A stretch of 60,036 nucleotides of DNA from an uncultured Paracoccaceae bacterium (GCA_947495795.1 CANMAI010000018.1:1-60036), one strand, 5' to 3'. Counted from the first letter of the stretch, positions 42,667 to 51,270 are shown. The notes: a model not told the origin generated them from the letters alone. Translations and numbers: made by a program.

Positions 42667-43383
42667 ATGACGGAAAACGGGAAAAACGAGAGCGATCATA
42701 TCGCCGAGGCACGTGCGAAGGTTCTGGAGGCGGCTCTGCCGTTGGTGGTGTTTGACGGATGGACGGATCGCACACTTGCAGATGCCGTACTTGATTCGGG
42801 TGTGGATCCGGGCCTTTCGCGGATGGCTTTCCCGCGGGGAGGGGTGGATCTGGCACTGGCGTTCCACAATGCGGGCGACCGTGCTTTGGCGGAGCGGCTA
42901 GAGGAGGCGGATCTCACGGATCTGCGCTACTCGGACCGCGTGGCGCGCGCCATCGAGATGCGGTTGGAGATTATCGCAGCGGAGCGGGAAGCCGTGCGCC
43001 GGGCCGTGGCGCTCTTTGCGCTGCCGGTACATGCGGCCGATGGGGCGCGGGCCATCTGGCAGACGGCGGATACGATCTGGCAGGGGCTGGGCGATTCCAG
43101 CGAAGATATCAACTGGTACACAAAGCGGATGACCCTCTCGGCCGTATATTCCTCCGTTGTGCTTTACTGGCTGGGCGATGACAGCCCGGACTGGCAGTCG
43201 ACCCGCGAGTTTATCGACCGTCGGATCGAGAATGTGATGCAATTCGAGAAGGTGAAATCTGCTGTGCGCAGTTCACCGCTTGGCCGCGCGTTCGAGGCGG
43301 GGCCGGGGAGGCTTCTGGATCGGGTGCGCGCACCGGACGCGATGCGGGAAGATCTGCCGGGGTGGTGGCCGAAACGCCCTTGA
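42667..43383 (+). CDS. COQ9-family protein
   Basis: The 238-residue protein has a TetR-like helical fold. The COQ9 segment is visible: QTADTIWQGLGDSSEDINWYT then KRMTLSAVYSSVVLYWLGDD. COQ9 binds lipid and aids the late steps of ubiquinone synthesis by presenting precursors to COQ7. The N-terminal part (LPLVVFDGWTDRTLADAVLD) matches the usual W-T start of the domain. It is divergent from rpsU. No other ubi gene is adjacent. Confidence 0.92.
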   Translation: MTENGKNESDHIAEARAKVLEAALPLVVFDGWTDRTLADAVLDSGVDPGLSRMAFPRGGVDLALAFHNAGDRALAERLEEADLTDLRYSDRVARAIEMRLEIIAAEREAVRRAVALFALPVHAADGARAIWQTADTIWQGLGDSSEDINWYTKRMTLSAVYSSVVLYWLGDDSPDWQSTREFIDRRIENVMQFEKVKSAVRSSPLGRAFEAGPGRLLDRVRAPDAMREDLPGWWPKRP

Positions 43384-43461
43384 AAACCGGCTAAGTGACT
43401 GGCACGACTTGGGGGATTTGTGAATTGATCGAGCGGTTGCCCCAATAGAGGACCAGTTATT

Positions 43462-43980
43462 ATGCAGGACGATGCCACACCTTCCGCCAGACTTGCGGCT
43501 TTGGGCTTTGAGCTTCCACCATATGAAGTGCCCGAAGAGCCTTTTCTAGCCCCGTTTTCGCTGCACGGGGATCGGCTGCTGATATCGGCTCTCGCTCCTT
43601 TCGTGAATGCGGATGCTCCGATCCCGCGCCTCAATCAGGATGCAAATGTCGATCCGGAGAGCTTTGATCCGGATGATCTGGGGGAGGCGCATCCTTTGAA
43701 ACGGGCTTTGATGGGCACGCGGCTTGCAACGCTGCGTGCGCTTTCTGTTGCAGCTGCAGCCGCTGGCGGGCTGGACCGTATCAAGGCCTGCACAAGGGCA
43801 AGCCTGACGGTGCGGACAGGGCCCAATTTCGAGCGGTTGGGCCTTGTTTACATGCCCGCACACCGGATCATGATGAGTGTGTTCGGGCAGGGGCCTGCCT
43901 ACTCCATTTCGGGCGTTGCGGCCTTGCCTGCGGCGGCGCCTATGATGCTCGAAACCGAGTTCGTGCTGCGTCATGAGTGA
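43462..43980 (+). CDS. RidA/YjgF-like protein without the catalytic arginine
   Basis: The 172-residue protein has the RidA-family layout: LAALGFELP, a domain with GDRLLISALAPFVN, ATLRALSVAAAAAGGLDRIK, and VFGQGPAYSISGVAALP at the end. Canonical RidA enzymes, which hydrolyse reactive enamine/imine intermediates, carry an Arg in H-x-R before the GV motif; here it is AYSISGV, so the key Arg is absent. It may bind a ligand without deaminase activity. The stop overlaps the sulfotransferase start by 8 bp. Confidence 0.75.
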   Translation: MQDDATPSARLAALGFELPPYEVPEEPFLAPFSLHGDRLLISALAPFVNADAPIPRLNQDANVDPESFDPDDLGEAHPLKRALMGTRLATLRALSVAAAAAGGLDRIKACTRASLTVRTGPNFERLGLVYMPAHRIMMSVFGQGPAYSISGVAALPAAAPMMLETEFVLRHE

Positions 43981-44851
43981 CGGACCGCGCTATTATTTCA
44001 TCACCGGATTGCCACGATCCGGCTCCACCTTGCTCTCCGCGATCCTGAGGCAAAACCCGCGCTGCACGGCGGGGATGACAAGCCCTGTGGGCTCGATCAC
44101 CAATGCGCTGCGGATCATGATGACGCAGAATACCGAGATCAAGGCGCTGGTAGATGATCCAGCCAGAGGCCGGATTTTGCGCGGGATTTTCGATGGTTAC
44201 TACTCGGATCATCAAGACAAGGAGATCATTTTCGACACAAATCGAGGATGGTCCGGCCGGATACCGGAGCTTTTGCATCTGTTCCCGGAGGCCAAGCTGA
44301 TTGCTACGGTGCGGGACCCGGCATGGGTGTTTGACAGTGTGGAGACGATCATCCGGAAGAACCCGATCCGCCAAAGCTCCATGGTCAAGCCCGGCTCCAA
44401 TATTGAGGGGCGTGCCGAGGCGATGATGGGGCATGATGGCTTTATCGGGGGGCCTTTGGGGCATTTGAAAGAAGCTGTTTTCGGGCAGGACAGCCATAGG
44501 GTGATGCTGGTGGACTACCGGGCCTTGTGTGTGGCACCTGATAAGGCACTTTCTGCCATCTACAAATTTATCGATGCACCGGACTTCCGCCATGACTTTG
44601 ATAACGTTGAATATATGCAGGAAGAATTTGACGCTGCCCTGAACACGCCCGGGCTGCATACCGTGCGGGCTAAGGTGGAATATCAGGAACGCCAGACGAT
44701 TTTGCCGCCCAATATCTTCGCCAAGCTTTCGGCGATGCAGTTCTGGACGGGCGAAGTGCAGACAAAGGCTGCGCGCGTTGTGATTGCCGAGAAGGCAGCC
44801 ACCCCCTTGCAGCCTGCCGGTGCGCCTGCCACGGTGCCGGGAGACGTGTAG
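43973..44851 (+). CDS. Sulfotransferase-family protein
   Basis: The 292-residue soluble enzyme has the PAPS-binding loop ITGLPRSGSTLLSAIL (10-25) and the 3'-phosphate-binding region KLIATVRDPAWVFDSVET with the conserved R-x-P. YKFIDAPDFRHDFDNVEYMQ is seen later. It is expected to transfer sulfate from PAPS to an alcohol or amine of a small molecule or glycan; the acceptor is not evident. It overlaps the RidA-like gene and is 12 bp before ilvE-like, so a shared operon is likely. Confidence 0.85.
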   Translation: MSDGPRYYFITGLPRSGSTLLSAILRQNPRCTAGMTSPVGSITNALRIMMTQNTEIKALVDDPARGRILRGIFDGYYSDHQDKEIIFDTNRGWSGRIPELLHLFPEAKLIATVRDPAWVFDSVETIIRKNPIRQSSMVKPGSNIEGRAEAMMGHDGFIGGPLGHLKEAVFGQDSHRVMLVDYRALCVAPDKALSAIYKFIDAPDFRHDFDNVEYMQEEFDAALNTPGLHTVRAKVEYQERQTILPPNIFAKLSAMQFWTGEVQTKAARVVIAEKAATPLQPAGAPATVPGDV

Positions 44852-44863
44852 GGCGGAGGGCAC

Positions 44864-45736
44864 ATGGCGCTTGGTGGAAAGATCGCGACCTGGTTCGAAG
44901 GGCGCTGGCATGAGGGCAATCTGCCTGTCATGGGGGCGGCGGATCATGGCACGTGGCAGGGAACACTGGTGTTTGATGGTGCGCGGTTTTTTGAGGGTGT
45001 GGCGCCGGATCTGGATCTGCATTGCGCACGGATTGTACGCTCCGCCGCCGCAATGGGGTTGTCAGCGCCCATGGAAGCCGCTGAAATTGAAGAGATAATT
45101 CGCGCAGGGATCGCGCGGTTCGCGCCCGATGCTGCCCTCTATCTGCGGCCTATGATGTGGTCTTGCGAAGGGTCCGCTGCGATCATTGATCCTCAGCCCG
45201 AGAGCACAGCGGTGGCGATTTGCCTTGAGGAACTGCCGATGCCGATGCCGATGCCGGGCGAGATGGCGCTGACGGTCTCTCCCTTTCGGCGGCCACGGCA
45301 GGATACGGCTTTGACGGAGGCGAAGGCCGCGTGCCTTTATCCCAACAATGGACGGATCGTGGCAGAGGCGAAGCGCCGTGGGTTTAACAACGCGCTAAGC
45401 CTTGATCTGGAAGGAAAAGTTGCGGAGACGGCCTCTACCAACGTGTTTATGGTTCGCGGCGGTGAGGTGTTTACGCCGGTGCCCAATGGCACGTTTCTGG
45501 CGGGGATCACGCGGGCGCGGGTAATCGATCTGCTGGGGCGTGAGGGGCTGGCGGTGCACGAAGTGCCGCTGGAGGTTTCCGATTTTGTGGAAGCCGAGGA
45601 GATCTTTCTGACCGGCAACGCCTCCAAGGTGATGCCGGTGACGCGGTTTGAAGATGCGCATTTGCAGTACGGGCCGGTGGCGCGGAAGGCGCGGGAGCTT
45701 TACTGGGCTTACGCGCATGAGGGAGTGAGCTTGTGA
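44864..45736 (+). CDS. ilvE: Branched-chain-amino-acid aminotransferase-like enzyme
   Basis: This is a 290-residue PLP-dependent fold-type IV transaminase. It has YDGARFFEGVAPDLDLH-type N-terminus (LVFDGARFFEGV), the PLP lysine within EAKAACLYPNNGRIVAEAK, LDLEGKVAETASTNVFMVRG and TFLAGITRARVIDL. BCAA aminotransferase, D-amino-acid aminotransferase and aminodeoxychorismate lyase share this fold; the GITR segment and length suit BCAT. GGCGGAGGG precedes the ATG. The next gene starts at GTG overlapping its stop. Confidence 0.85.
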   Translation: MALGGKIATWFEGRWHEGNLPVMGAADHGTWQGTLVFDGARFFEGVAPDLDLHCARIVRSAAAMGLSAPMEAAEIEEIIRAGIARFAPDAALYLRPMMWSCEGSAAIIDPQPESTAVAICLEELPMPMPMPGEMALTVSPFRRPRQDTALTEAKAACLYPNNGRIVAEAKRRGFNNALSLDLEGKVAETASTNVFMVRGGEVFTPVPNGTFLAGITRARVIDLLGREGLAVHEVPLEVSDFVEAEEIFLTGNASKVMPVTRFEDAHLQYGPVARKARELYWAYAHEGVSL

Positions 45737-46722
45737 ATTTACCCAATGAAATGAGGGCCGTAGAGATTTCAGAGCCTGGTGGACCGGAGGTGCTGAAGCT
45801 GGTTTCCCGGCCTGTTCCGACACCCGGTGCAGGGGAAGTGCTGATCAAGCTGGAGGCTGCCGGGGTGAACCGGCCGGATGCCTTACAGCGGGCGGGGGCC
45901 TATGATCCGCCGCCGGGCGCTTCCGATTTGCCGGGGCTTGAGGGGGCAGGTGTTGTGGCTGCGATCGGAGCGGGTGTTTCCGGTGTTGTGGAGGGAGATG
46001 CGGTCTGCGGGCTTTTCCCCGGCGGCGGATATGCAGAGTATGTGACATGCTCTGCTACGCATGTTTTGCCTATTCCTCAGGGGCTTAGCATGGTTGAGGG
46101 TGCGGCGCTTTGTGAGACGTTCTTTACGGTTTGGTCCACTGTCTTTGAGCGGGGCGGTTTGCAGGCTGGGGAGCGGTTTCTGGTGCACGGTGGCTCTTCC
46201 GGGATCGGGACGACGGCTATTCAGCTGGCTAAAGCGCGGGGCGCGCGCGTCTTTACTACCGCCGGTTCAGCGGAGAAATGCGCGGCCTGTGTGGAGCTTG
46301 GAGCCGAGATTGCGGTGAACTACCGCGAGGATAACTATCTGGAAGTGCTGAAGAAAGCCGTTGGTGGTGTTGATCTTTCGCTCAACATGGTGGGGGCGGA
46401 TTATATCAGCCGGGATGTGCGGTTGCTGGCCGATGACGGGCGGCTGGTGCTGATTGCGTTCCTGCAGGGCCCGAAGATGGAGCTGAACTTCGCGCAGGTG
46501 ATGGTGAAGCGGCTGACGATTACGGGGGCGACGCTGCGTCCGCAATCGGATGTGGCCAAGGCGCGGATGGCGGAGGCCTTGCGGCGCGAGGTCTGGCCCC
46601 TGCTCGAGGCGGGTACGATCCGCCCCGTGATGGACCAGACATTCGCGCTGGAGGACGCGGCGAAGGCGCATGCGCGGATGGAAGGCTCTACCCATATCGG
46701 GAAAATCGTGCTGACGATCTGA
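45733..46722 (+). CDS. NAD(P)H:quinone oxidoreductase, zeta-crystallin type
   Basis: The 329-residue medium-chain reductase/dehydrogenase starts at GTG 45733, overlapping the aminotransferase stop by 4 bp. Motifs are AAGVNRPDALQRAGAYDPPP, DLPGLEGAGVVAAIG, and the NAD(P) loop FLVHGGSSGIGTTAIQLAK (about 150-168). There are no zinc-binding cysteines, consistent with quinone reductase (Qor/PIG3-like) enzymes. MVKRLTITGATLRPQSDVAK near the C-terminus is typical of the PIG3-like group. Confidence 0.92.
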   Translation: MNLPNEMRAVEISEPGGPEVLKLVSRPVPTPGAGEVLIKLEAAGVNRPDALQRAGAYDPPPGASDLPGLEGAGVVAAIGAGVSGVVEGDAVCGLFPGGGYAEYVTCSATHVLPIPQGLSMVEGAALCETFFTVWSTVFERGGLQAGERFLVHGGSSGIGTTAIQLAKARGARVFTTAGSAEKCAACVELGAEIAVNYREDNYLEVLKKAVGGVDLSLNMVGADYISRDVRLLADDGRLVLIAFLQGPKMELNFAQVMVKRLTITGATLRPQSDVAKARMAEALRREVWPLLEAGTIRPVMDQTFALEDAAKAHARMEGSTHIGKIVLTI

Positions 46723-46973
46723 GGCGTTAACGTTTCGGGTCCGGAAACTGGGTTTGGTATGGTTTCGGTATGGATTTGGTAATGCGACAGGTTTGCTCGG
46801 ATATTGGGCGTTAAGGAATTGGGGGTTGGCGCAGTTTGATGAGCCACCTGTGACCCAAATGAGGCGCTGGCGCGCCGTTTCCTTTCCCCCCGATTTTTCT
46901 GCGAAAAAGTCTGGGCCCCGCGCTGCCTCAATGGCGCGCTTGCTCTGGCAATGTGGTGACTGCCCTTGGGGCG

Positions 46974-47351
46974 TCAGTGGATCTCAACCCATTTCCGGCG
47001 CCATGTTTGCGGTGCGAAGGGATCGGGCCAGTATTCGGTATGAGCGGCAATCCGGTTGCCTTCGGTGGTGGCGAAACTGATGACGCGGGCATCGGTGCCT
47101 GCGCTGTCGGAGACAAGGACATCCGCGACGGCGAGCGGGCCTTCGGCCATCAGACGCTCTATTTCGAAAACCCAGCGGCCGTTGGTTGGGTAGGCAGTGT
47201 TGAGGGCGGCGAAATTGGCGGGGCCGTGGATTGTCTCTCCCGACTGAGGCCAGTGGCAGATGTAGGTTTCGGTGAGATGGCGGGCGGCGGCGTGAAAATC
47301 ATTTGTGTTCATGGTGCTCCAGAAGGCCTCGACCACCTCTTTCGGTTTCAT
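46974..47351 (-). CDS. NTF2/SnoaL-like protein
   Basis: The 125-residue protein of the cone-shaped NTF2-like fold starts MKPKEVVEAFWSTMNTNDFH, then HLTETYICHWPQSGETIHGP and ends AHTEYWPDPFAPQTWRRKWV. The end is typical of SnoaL-like proteins that bind or isomerise small molecules. The ATG overlaps the RNase T2 stop by 4 bp (ATGA), so it is coupled to that gene. Function not known; the upstream in-frame part belongs to RNase T2 coding sequence in another frame. Confidence 0.8.
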   Translation of the reverse strand: MKPKEVVEAFWSTMNTNDFHAAARHLTETYICHWPQSGETIHGPANFAALNTAYPTNGRWVFEIERLMAEGPLAVADVLVSDSAGTDARVISFATTEGNRIAAHTEYWPDPFAPQTWRRKWVEIH

Positions 47352-47980
47352 CTGATCGGATCCATCGTGATGGCAACTGCGCTGCAATCGCGCTGGACGT
47401 CTCGCCCGCTGTTGCGGGGGGTGAGATCGCGGTTGAGGCAGATGCGGACCTCGGCGAGAAAGCCTGATTTGCAGGTGATGGTGACGCCCGCGGGGAGGAG
47501 CGTGGGGTTGGCTTCGAGGAATGCCTCTTCGATCACCTTTGGTGGGAGATCATAGCTTTCGGGGAGTTTGCGAAAGATCTCGGGGCGGGTGACGCTGCCG
47601 TAAGCTTCGCGGGAGAGGGCGAAGTAATTGCGGGACGAGAGGCCGGTGCAGCGGCCGTGTTTCTTCCACTGGTGCCAGGCGAGGCCGCCGGTGCCCATGA
47701 TATCGGCCATCTCTCTCGTTTCGCGGCGGCTTGGATCGGCCGCAGTGGTGCGGCAATTGCTTGGATAGCCCCGCTCGAACTGAGGCCAGAGGCCGTGGAG
47801 GGTGAAGCCGTGATCATGGATCGGATCGCACTGGGGGGAGTTGCGGGCATCGCCTTCGCGCGCGCACCAACTGGGTGACCAACTGAGGGCCATGACGTAG
47901 TAATCAAACTCCCCCGCGGTTTCGCCTTCGGCAGCGGCGGCAAGTGGCCAGAGAAGGAGGATTGCGAGGATGCGCCACAT
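47348..47980 (-). CDS. Secreted ribonuclease T2
   Basis: The 210-residue protein has a signal peptide (MWRILAILLLWPLAAAA). Both catalytic segments are intact: CAS1 FTLHGLWPQ and CAS2 WHQWKKHGRC, with three histidines. Several cysteines (SWCAREG, PQCDPI, SNCRTT, GRCTGL) fit the T2 disulfides. It hydrolyses RNA in the periplasm or outside. I chose ATG 47980 because AAAGGGGC lies seven bases upstream; an ATG at 48007 is also possible. Confidence 0.9.
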   Translation of the reverse strand: MWRILAILLLWPLAAAAEGETAGEFDYYVMALSWSPSWCAREGDARNSPQCDPIHDHGFTLHGLWPQFERGYPSNCRTTAADPSRRETREMADIMGTGGLAWHQWKKHGRCTGLSSRNYFALSREAYGSVTRPEIFRKLPESYDLPPKVIEEAFLEANPTLLPAGVTITCKSGFLAEVRICLNRDLTPRNSGRDVQRDCSAVAITMDPIR

Positions 47981-48112
47981 TGGATTGCCCCTTTTCACGG
48001 CGTTCATTTGAGCCTATATACGCTTCAGATTCTCCCACGAAAACCGCATAATCTGGCCAAGGCCCGCGTTTTCGGCCCGGGATGAGGCGTGTTTGATCGA
48101 AAGGAAACCCTG

Positions 48113-48913
48113 ATGGCTTTGCCCCTGATGCAGAAAGCGACCGCCGTTTGGCTGGTGGATAACACAACCCTGACCTTCACGCAGATCGCGGAGTTCTGCG
48201 GGCTGCATGAGCTGGAGGTGAACGGGATTGCCGATGGTGAGGTGGGGCAGGGGATCAAGGGGTTTGATCCGATTGCCAACCGGCAGCTGACGCAGGATGA
48301 GATCAAGCGTTGCGAGGATGACCCGAAGGCGCGGCTGAAGTTGTGGGACAACCCCGCCGCGGAAGGCGAGACGAAGCGGAAGGGGCCGCGCTACACGCCG
48401 CTTTCCAAGCGTCAGGACAGACCGGCGGCGATTGCGTGGCTGGTGAAGTTTCATCCTGAATTGTCGGATGGGCAGATTTCCAAGCTGGTGGGGACGACGA
48501 AGCCGACGATCCTGACGATCCGCGAGCGGACGCATTGGAACATCAACAACATTCAGCCGGTGGACCCTGTGGCGCTGGGCCTTTGCAAGCAGGGCGAGCT
48601 GGATACGGCCGTGGCCAAGGCGGCGGCGAAGGCTGCCAAGACCGGCGAAGTGATCAATGATGATGAGCGGCGCAAGCTGGTTTCCACCGAGCAATCGCTT
48701 GCGATGGATGATACGCAGCGGTTGCCATCCAATGTTTCCGGGCTGGAGGACCTTTCCGTGCTTGGTGGGGAGGACCCGCGTGGGGCCGACCCGCGCGGCG
48801 AGGAAGCACCCCTGGATGCGGACAGCTTCTTCAATCTGCCGAATGCTTCGGATGATGAGGATGAGCAGCCGGACGTGGCCGACAAGGACGACAAGGATGA
48901 GCAGCCGGGGTGA
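48113..48913 (+). CDS. trcR: Cell-cycle transcriptional regulator TrcR (DUF1013)
   Basis: The 266-residue protein is found in alphaproteobacteria. The conserved N-terminal region reads MALPLMQKATAVWLVDNTTL, QIAEFCGLHELEVNGIADGE, RYTPLSKRQDRPAAIAWLVK, LVGTTKPTILTIRERTHWN. It is followed by an acidic, low-complexity tail of about 60 residues (DDEDEQPD, DKDDKDEQPG). TrcR family members bind DNA and RNA polymerase in cell-cycle control. AAAGGAAACC precedes the ATG. A strong terminator follows at 48942. Confidence 0.92.
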   Translation: MALPLMQKATAVWLVDNTTLTFTQIAEFCGLHELEVNGIADGEVGQGIKGFDPIANRQLTQDEIKRCEDDPKARLKLWDNPAAEGETKRKGPRYTPLSKRQDRPAAIAWLVKFHPELSDGQISKLVGTTKPTILTIRERTHWNINNIQPVDPVALGLCKQGELDTAVAKAAAKAAKTGEVINDDERRKLVSTEQSLAMDDTQRLPSNVSGLEDLSVLGGEDPRGADPRGEEAPLDADSFFNLPNASDDEDEQPDVADKDDKDEQPG

Positions 48914-48941
48914 ATACCGGCAGGATGTGAATGATGCGATG

Positions 48942-48974
48942 GCCGGGAGATCCGAGAGGATTTTCCGGCTTTTT
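48942..48974 (+). terminator. Intrinsic terminator of trcR
   Basis: A 12-bp stem (GCCGGGAGATCC with GGATTTTCCGGC, two G-T pairs) around a GAGA loop spans 48942-48969 and is followed by TTTTT at 48970-48974. It ends three bases before the convergent SDR stop. Confidence 0.85.
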
Positions 48975-48976
48975 CT

Positions 48977-49783
48977 TTAGTGCGCCGGCTGATCCATCGG
49001 GTCGAGCATTGTGCGCCCGCCATCTACCGCCACGATCTGGCCGGTGACGAAGCTGGCAGCGTCTGACGCGAGGAAGACGGCGACCTCGGCGGCTTCCTCG
49101 GCTTCGCCGATGCGGCCAAGGGGTGTGACGGCGGTGAGGGTTTCCTGCAGGCCGTCCCTGTCTTTCAGCGCGTTTTTGAGTGTGGCGCTCATCACTGAGC
49201 CGAGGGCAATCGCATTCACCCGGATGCCCTTGCCCGCATAGGCCACGGCCATTGAGCGGGTGAGCTGATCGAGGGCCGCGCTGACAACGGAATAGGCCAT
49301 CAGCTCCGGCAGGGTGCGGCGGGAGGCGATGGAGGTGACGTTGACGATCGCACCGATACCATCGCGGATATCTTCCTCGCCTGTCATCTGGATCATCTTG
49401 CGGGCAACCGACTGGCTAAGCCTGAGGGTGGCCGAGACGTTTTGCTGCATCAGCGTCTCGAATGTCTTGTCGTCCGGATCCAGCGGATCGGAGGGCTGCA
49501 CATCGCGGCTGGCATTTACGAGGATATCTATCCTGTCATGCGCATCGACGGTGGCGGAGATGAGATTTGCGATGGTGAGCTTCTCGCGGAGATCGCCGCA
49601 GAAGAAGCCCGCTTCGGCCCCGGATTTCGTGAGGGCCTCGGCCTCGGCGGCCAGCCGCTCCTCATCGGAGCCTGCGAGCATGACGCGGGCGCCTTCGGAT
49701 GCGAATTTGTTGGCGATGGCGAGGCCGACGCCACGGCCTGCGCCGGTGACGATAACGGATTTGCCTTCGAGAGAATGGGGCAT
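48977..49783 (-). CDS. SDR-family protein with altered YxxxK motif
   Basis: The 268-residue Rossmann-fold protein has the cofactor motif TGAGRGVGLA (13-22), NVSATLRLSQSV, IVNVTSIASRR with the catalytic Ser, and the C-terminal ASFVTGQIVAVDGGRT. The active-site motif should read Y-x-x-x-K; here it is AYSVVSAALDQL, so the lysine is a serine. The NNAG-type motif reads LVNASRD. Loss of the lysine should impair or change the oxidoreductase activity. AGGAGG precedes the start. The RsmC-like gene ends 12 bp upstream on the same strand. Confidence 0.87.
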   Translation of the reverse strand: MPHSLEGKSVIVTGAGRGVGLAIANKFASEGARVMLAGSDEERLAAEAEALTKSGAEAGFFCGDLREKLTIANLISATVDAHDRIDILVNASRDVQPSDPLDPDDKTFETLMQQNVSATLRLSQSVARKMIQMTGEEDIRDGIGAIVNVTSIASRRTLPELMAYSVVSAALDQLTRSMAVAYAGKGIRVNAIALGSVMSATLKNALKDRDGLQETLTAVTPLGRIGEAEEAAEVAVFLASDAASFVTGQIVAVDGGRTMLDPMDQPAH

Positions 49784-49795
49784 GGGGCCTCCTTG

Positions 49796-50800
49796 TCAGC
49801 GCTCTGGCTGGGGATTTTTGGCTTTGATCACCTTGAACTGGGCGCTGGTTGCCGTCTCGCTCCAGTTTTTGAAGCTTTGGTTCAGCGCCGTCTCGTAGGG
49901 GAGGTGGCGGTTGGCGACCATCATGAACGTGCCCTTTGGGGCGAGCATGCGGGCGGCGGCCTTGATGAAGGCGATGCCAAGCTCGGGCTCTGCCTTGCGG
50001 GCTGTGTGGAAGGGCGGGTTGGCCACGATTACATCGTAGGTATCGGCGGGAAGGGCCGTGACATCTGCCCAGTGAAAGCGGGCACGGGCATCTGTGATGT
50101 TGGCCTCTGCGGCGGTGAGCGCCTTTCTGTCCGCCTCATAGAGATCAAGCTCCGTGATATCCGGACAGGCCTGGAGGAGGAGGGCGGTGAGGGCGCCCCA
50201 TCCGGCGCCGAGATCGGCGGCGCGGCCCTTTAGCTTTGGGTCGAGATGTTCGGCCAGAAAGGCGGTGCCCGGATCGATCGCCTCGTGGCTGAACATGCCG
50301 GGGGCAGCGATGAAGCCATCGCGGTTGGGCTGCGAGGCTGCGTTCTGCGCCCATGTCTTGATCTGGGGAGGCAGCTCTTTCGGCCGCTCCAGCCAGAAGA
50401 CCTTGCCATGCGCCTTGGAAATCACGCCCGCGACTTCGAGATGCGTGCGCGCAAGCTTGAGAACGCTATCCGCGCCATGCGTTTTGGGCCCATCGACGAG
50501 CAGGATACCGCCCGGCTTGAGATGTCTGAGTGCCGCCGCGATATCGGCGTGGTTGGCCCCCCGGTGCTTGCCGAGGCAGACGAGCGCCATATCGTAATCC
50601 GTGCCCTCCGGCTCCGTGCTGTAGCCACGGGCAGCCAGTGCATCGAAATGGGTTTTATCGGCGGTGATGGCAGCAATCGGTGCCCCCTCAAGGAGACCGT
50701 CTGCAAAATCGAGCGGGGGGTTGAAGGCGAGGACCTTGGGCTCCGATACAACGGAGATCAGCCCTTCCTCGAACGGCAGGTGAAAACGATGACCGGAGAT
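49796..50800 (-). CDS. RsmC-like 16S rRNA guanine-N2 methyltransferase, non-standard start
   Basis: The C-terminal half is a SAM methyltransferase: AADLGAGWGALTALLLQAC (motif I) and YDVIVANPPFHTARKAEPEL (the NPPF base-binding motif), as in RsmC, which methylates G1207 of 16S rRNA. The family also needs an N-terminal half, and that is clearly encoded upstream of the first ATG (50590): LPFEEGLISVVSEPKVLAFN, then THFDALAARGYSTEPEGTDY. In that stretch no in-frame ATG, GTG or TTG exists before the upstream stop. An ATC at 50800 stands seven bases after AAGAG, right behind the clpS stop. I infer ATC (or CTG 50779) initiation coupled to clpS. Confidence 0.75.
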   Translation of the reverse strand: MSGHRFHLPFEEGLISVVSEPKVLAFNPPLDFADGLLEGAPIAAITADKTHFDALAARGYSTEPEGTDYDMALVCLGKHRGANHADIAAALRHLKPGGILLVDGPKTHGADSVLKLARTHLEVAGVISKAHGKVFWLERPKELPPQIKTWAQNAASQPNRDGFIAAPGMFSHEAIDPGTAFLAEHLDPKLKGRAADLGAGWGALTALLLQACPDITELDLYEADRKALTAAEANITDARARFHWADVTALPADTYDVIVANPPFHTARKAEPELGIAFIKAAARMLAPKGTFMMVANRHLPYETALNQSFKNWSETATSAQFKVIKAKNPQPER

Positions 50801-50804
50801 GAGA

Positions 50805-51137
50805 TTACTCTTTTTCCATGGTGCACTGAAGCGGGTGTTGGTTGCGGCGTGCGTAATCCATTACCTGCGTGACCTTTGTTTCGGCGATCTCGTGAGAGAA
50901 TACGCCTACAACTGCCACGCCCTTCTTGTGCACAGTGAGCATGATATCGACGGCCTGCTGATGGGTGATGCCGAAGAAACGCTCGAGCACATGCACGACG
51001 AATTCCATTGGCGTGTAGTCATCGTTCAGCAGAAGCACTTTGTAGAGCGGTGGCTTGGCCGTTTTTGTACGGGTTTTGGTGGCGACGCCTACGTCACCAT
51101 CATCATTGCCATCATCCTCGGGCGGATCGGCCATCAT
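50805..51137 (-). CDS. clpS: ATP-dependent Clp protease adaptor
   Basis: ClpS delivers N-degron substrates to ClpAP. The protein is 110 residues with an acidic flexible start ([13 protein letters not shown]), then [38 protein letters not shown] and [20 protein letters not shown]. The [10 protein letters not shown] segment forms the binding pocket. I use ATG 51137 (51134 also possible); the open frame upstream runs through a terminator. No clpA follows; the RsmC-like gene begins 4 bases after its stop. Confidence 0.94.
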   Translation of the reverse strand: MMADPPEDDGNDDGDVGVATKTRTKTAKPPLYKVLLLNDDYTPMEFVVHVLERFFGITHQQAVDIMLTVHKKGVAVVGVFSHEIAETKVTQVMDYARRNQHPLQCTMEKE

Positions 51138-51221
51138 TTTCGGTGTGAGAAATGCCAAAATCTCGTTCCCTTGCAAACAAGCGACCACAGAGGGGTATAT
51201 ATATTGGAGTCTGGGAACGAG

Positions 51222-51245
51222 AAAAGGGGGCATGTGCCCCCTTTT
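51222..51245 (-). terminator. Strong terminator after the phasin gene
   Basis: A perfect inverted repeat AAAAGGGGGCA/TGCCCCCTTTT, followed by T residues in both directions. It ends transcription of the phasin gene on the minus strand and isolates it from clpS, whose start is 85 bp further on. Confidence 0.88.
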
Positions 51246-51270
51246 CAAAATAGTCTGGTTCCAGAACAGC

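Noticed and set aside
51138-51248. N-terminal extension of ClpS
   Set aside because: The upstream codons read through the phasin terminator and match no ClpS sequence; the family start is at 51137 or 51134.
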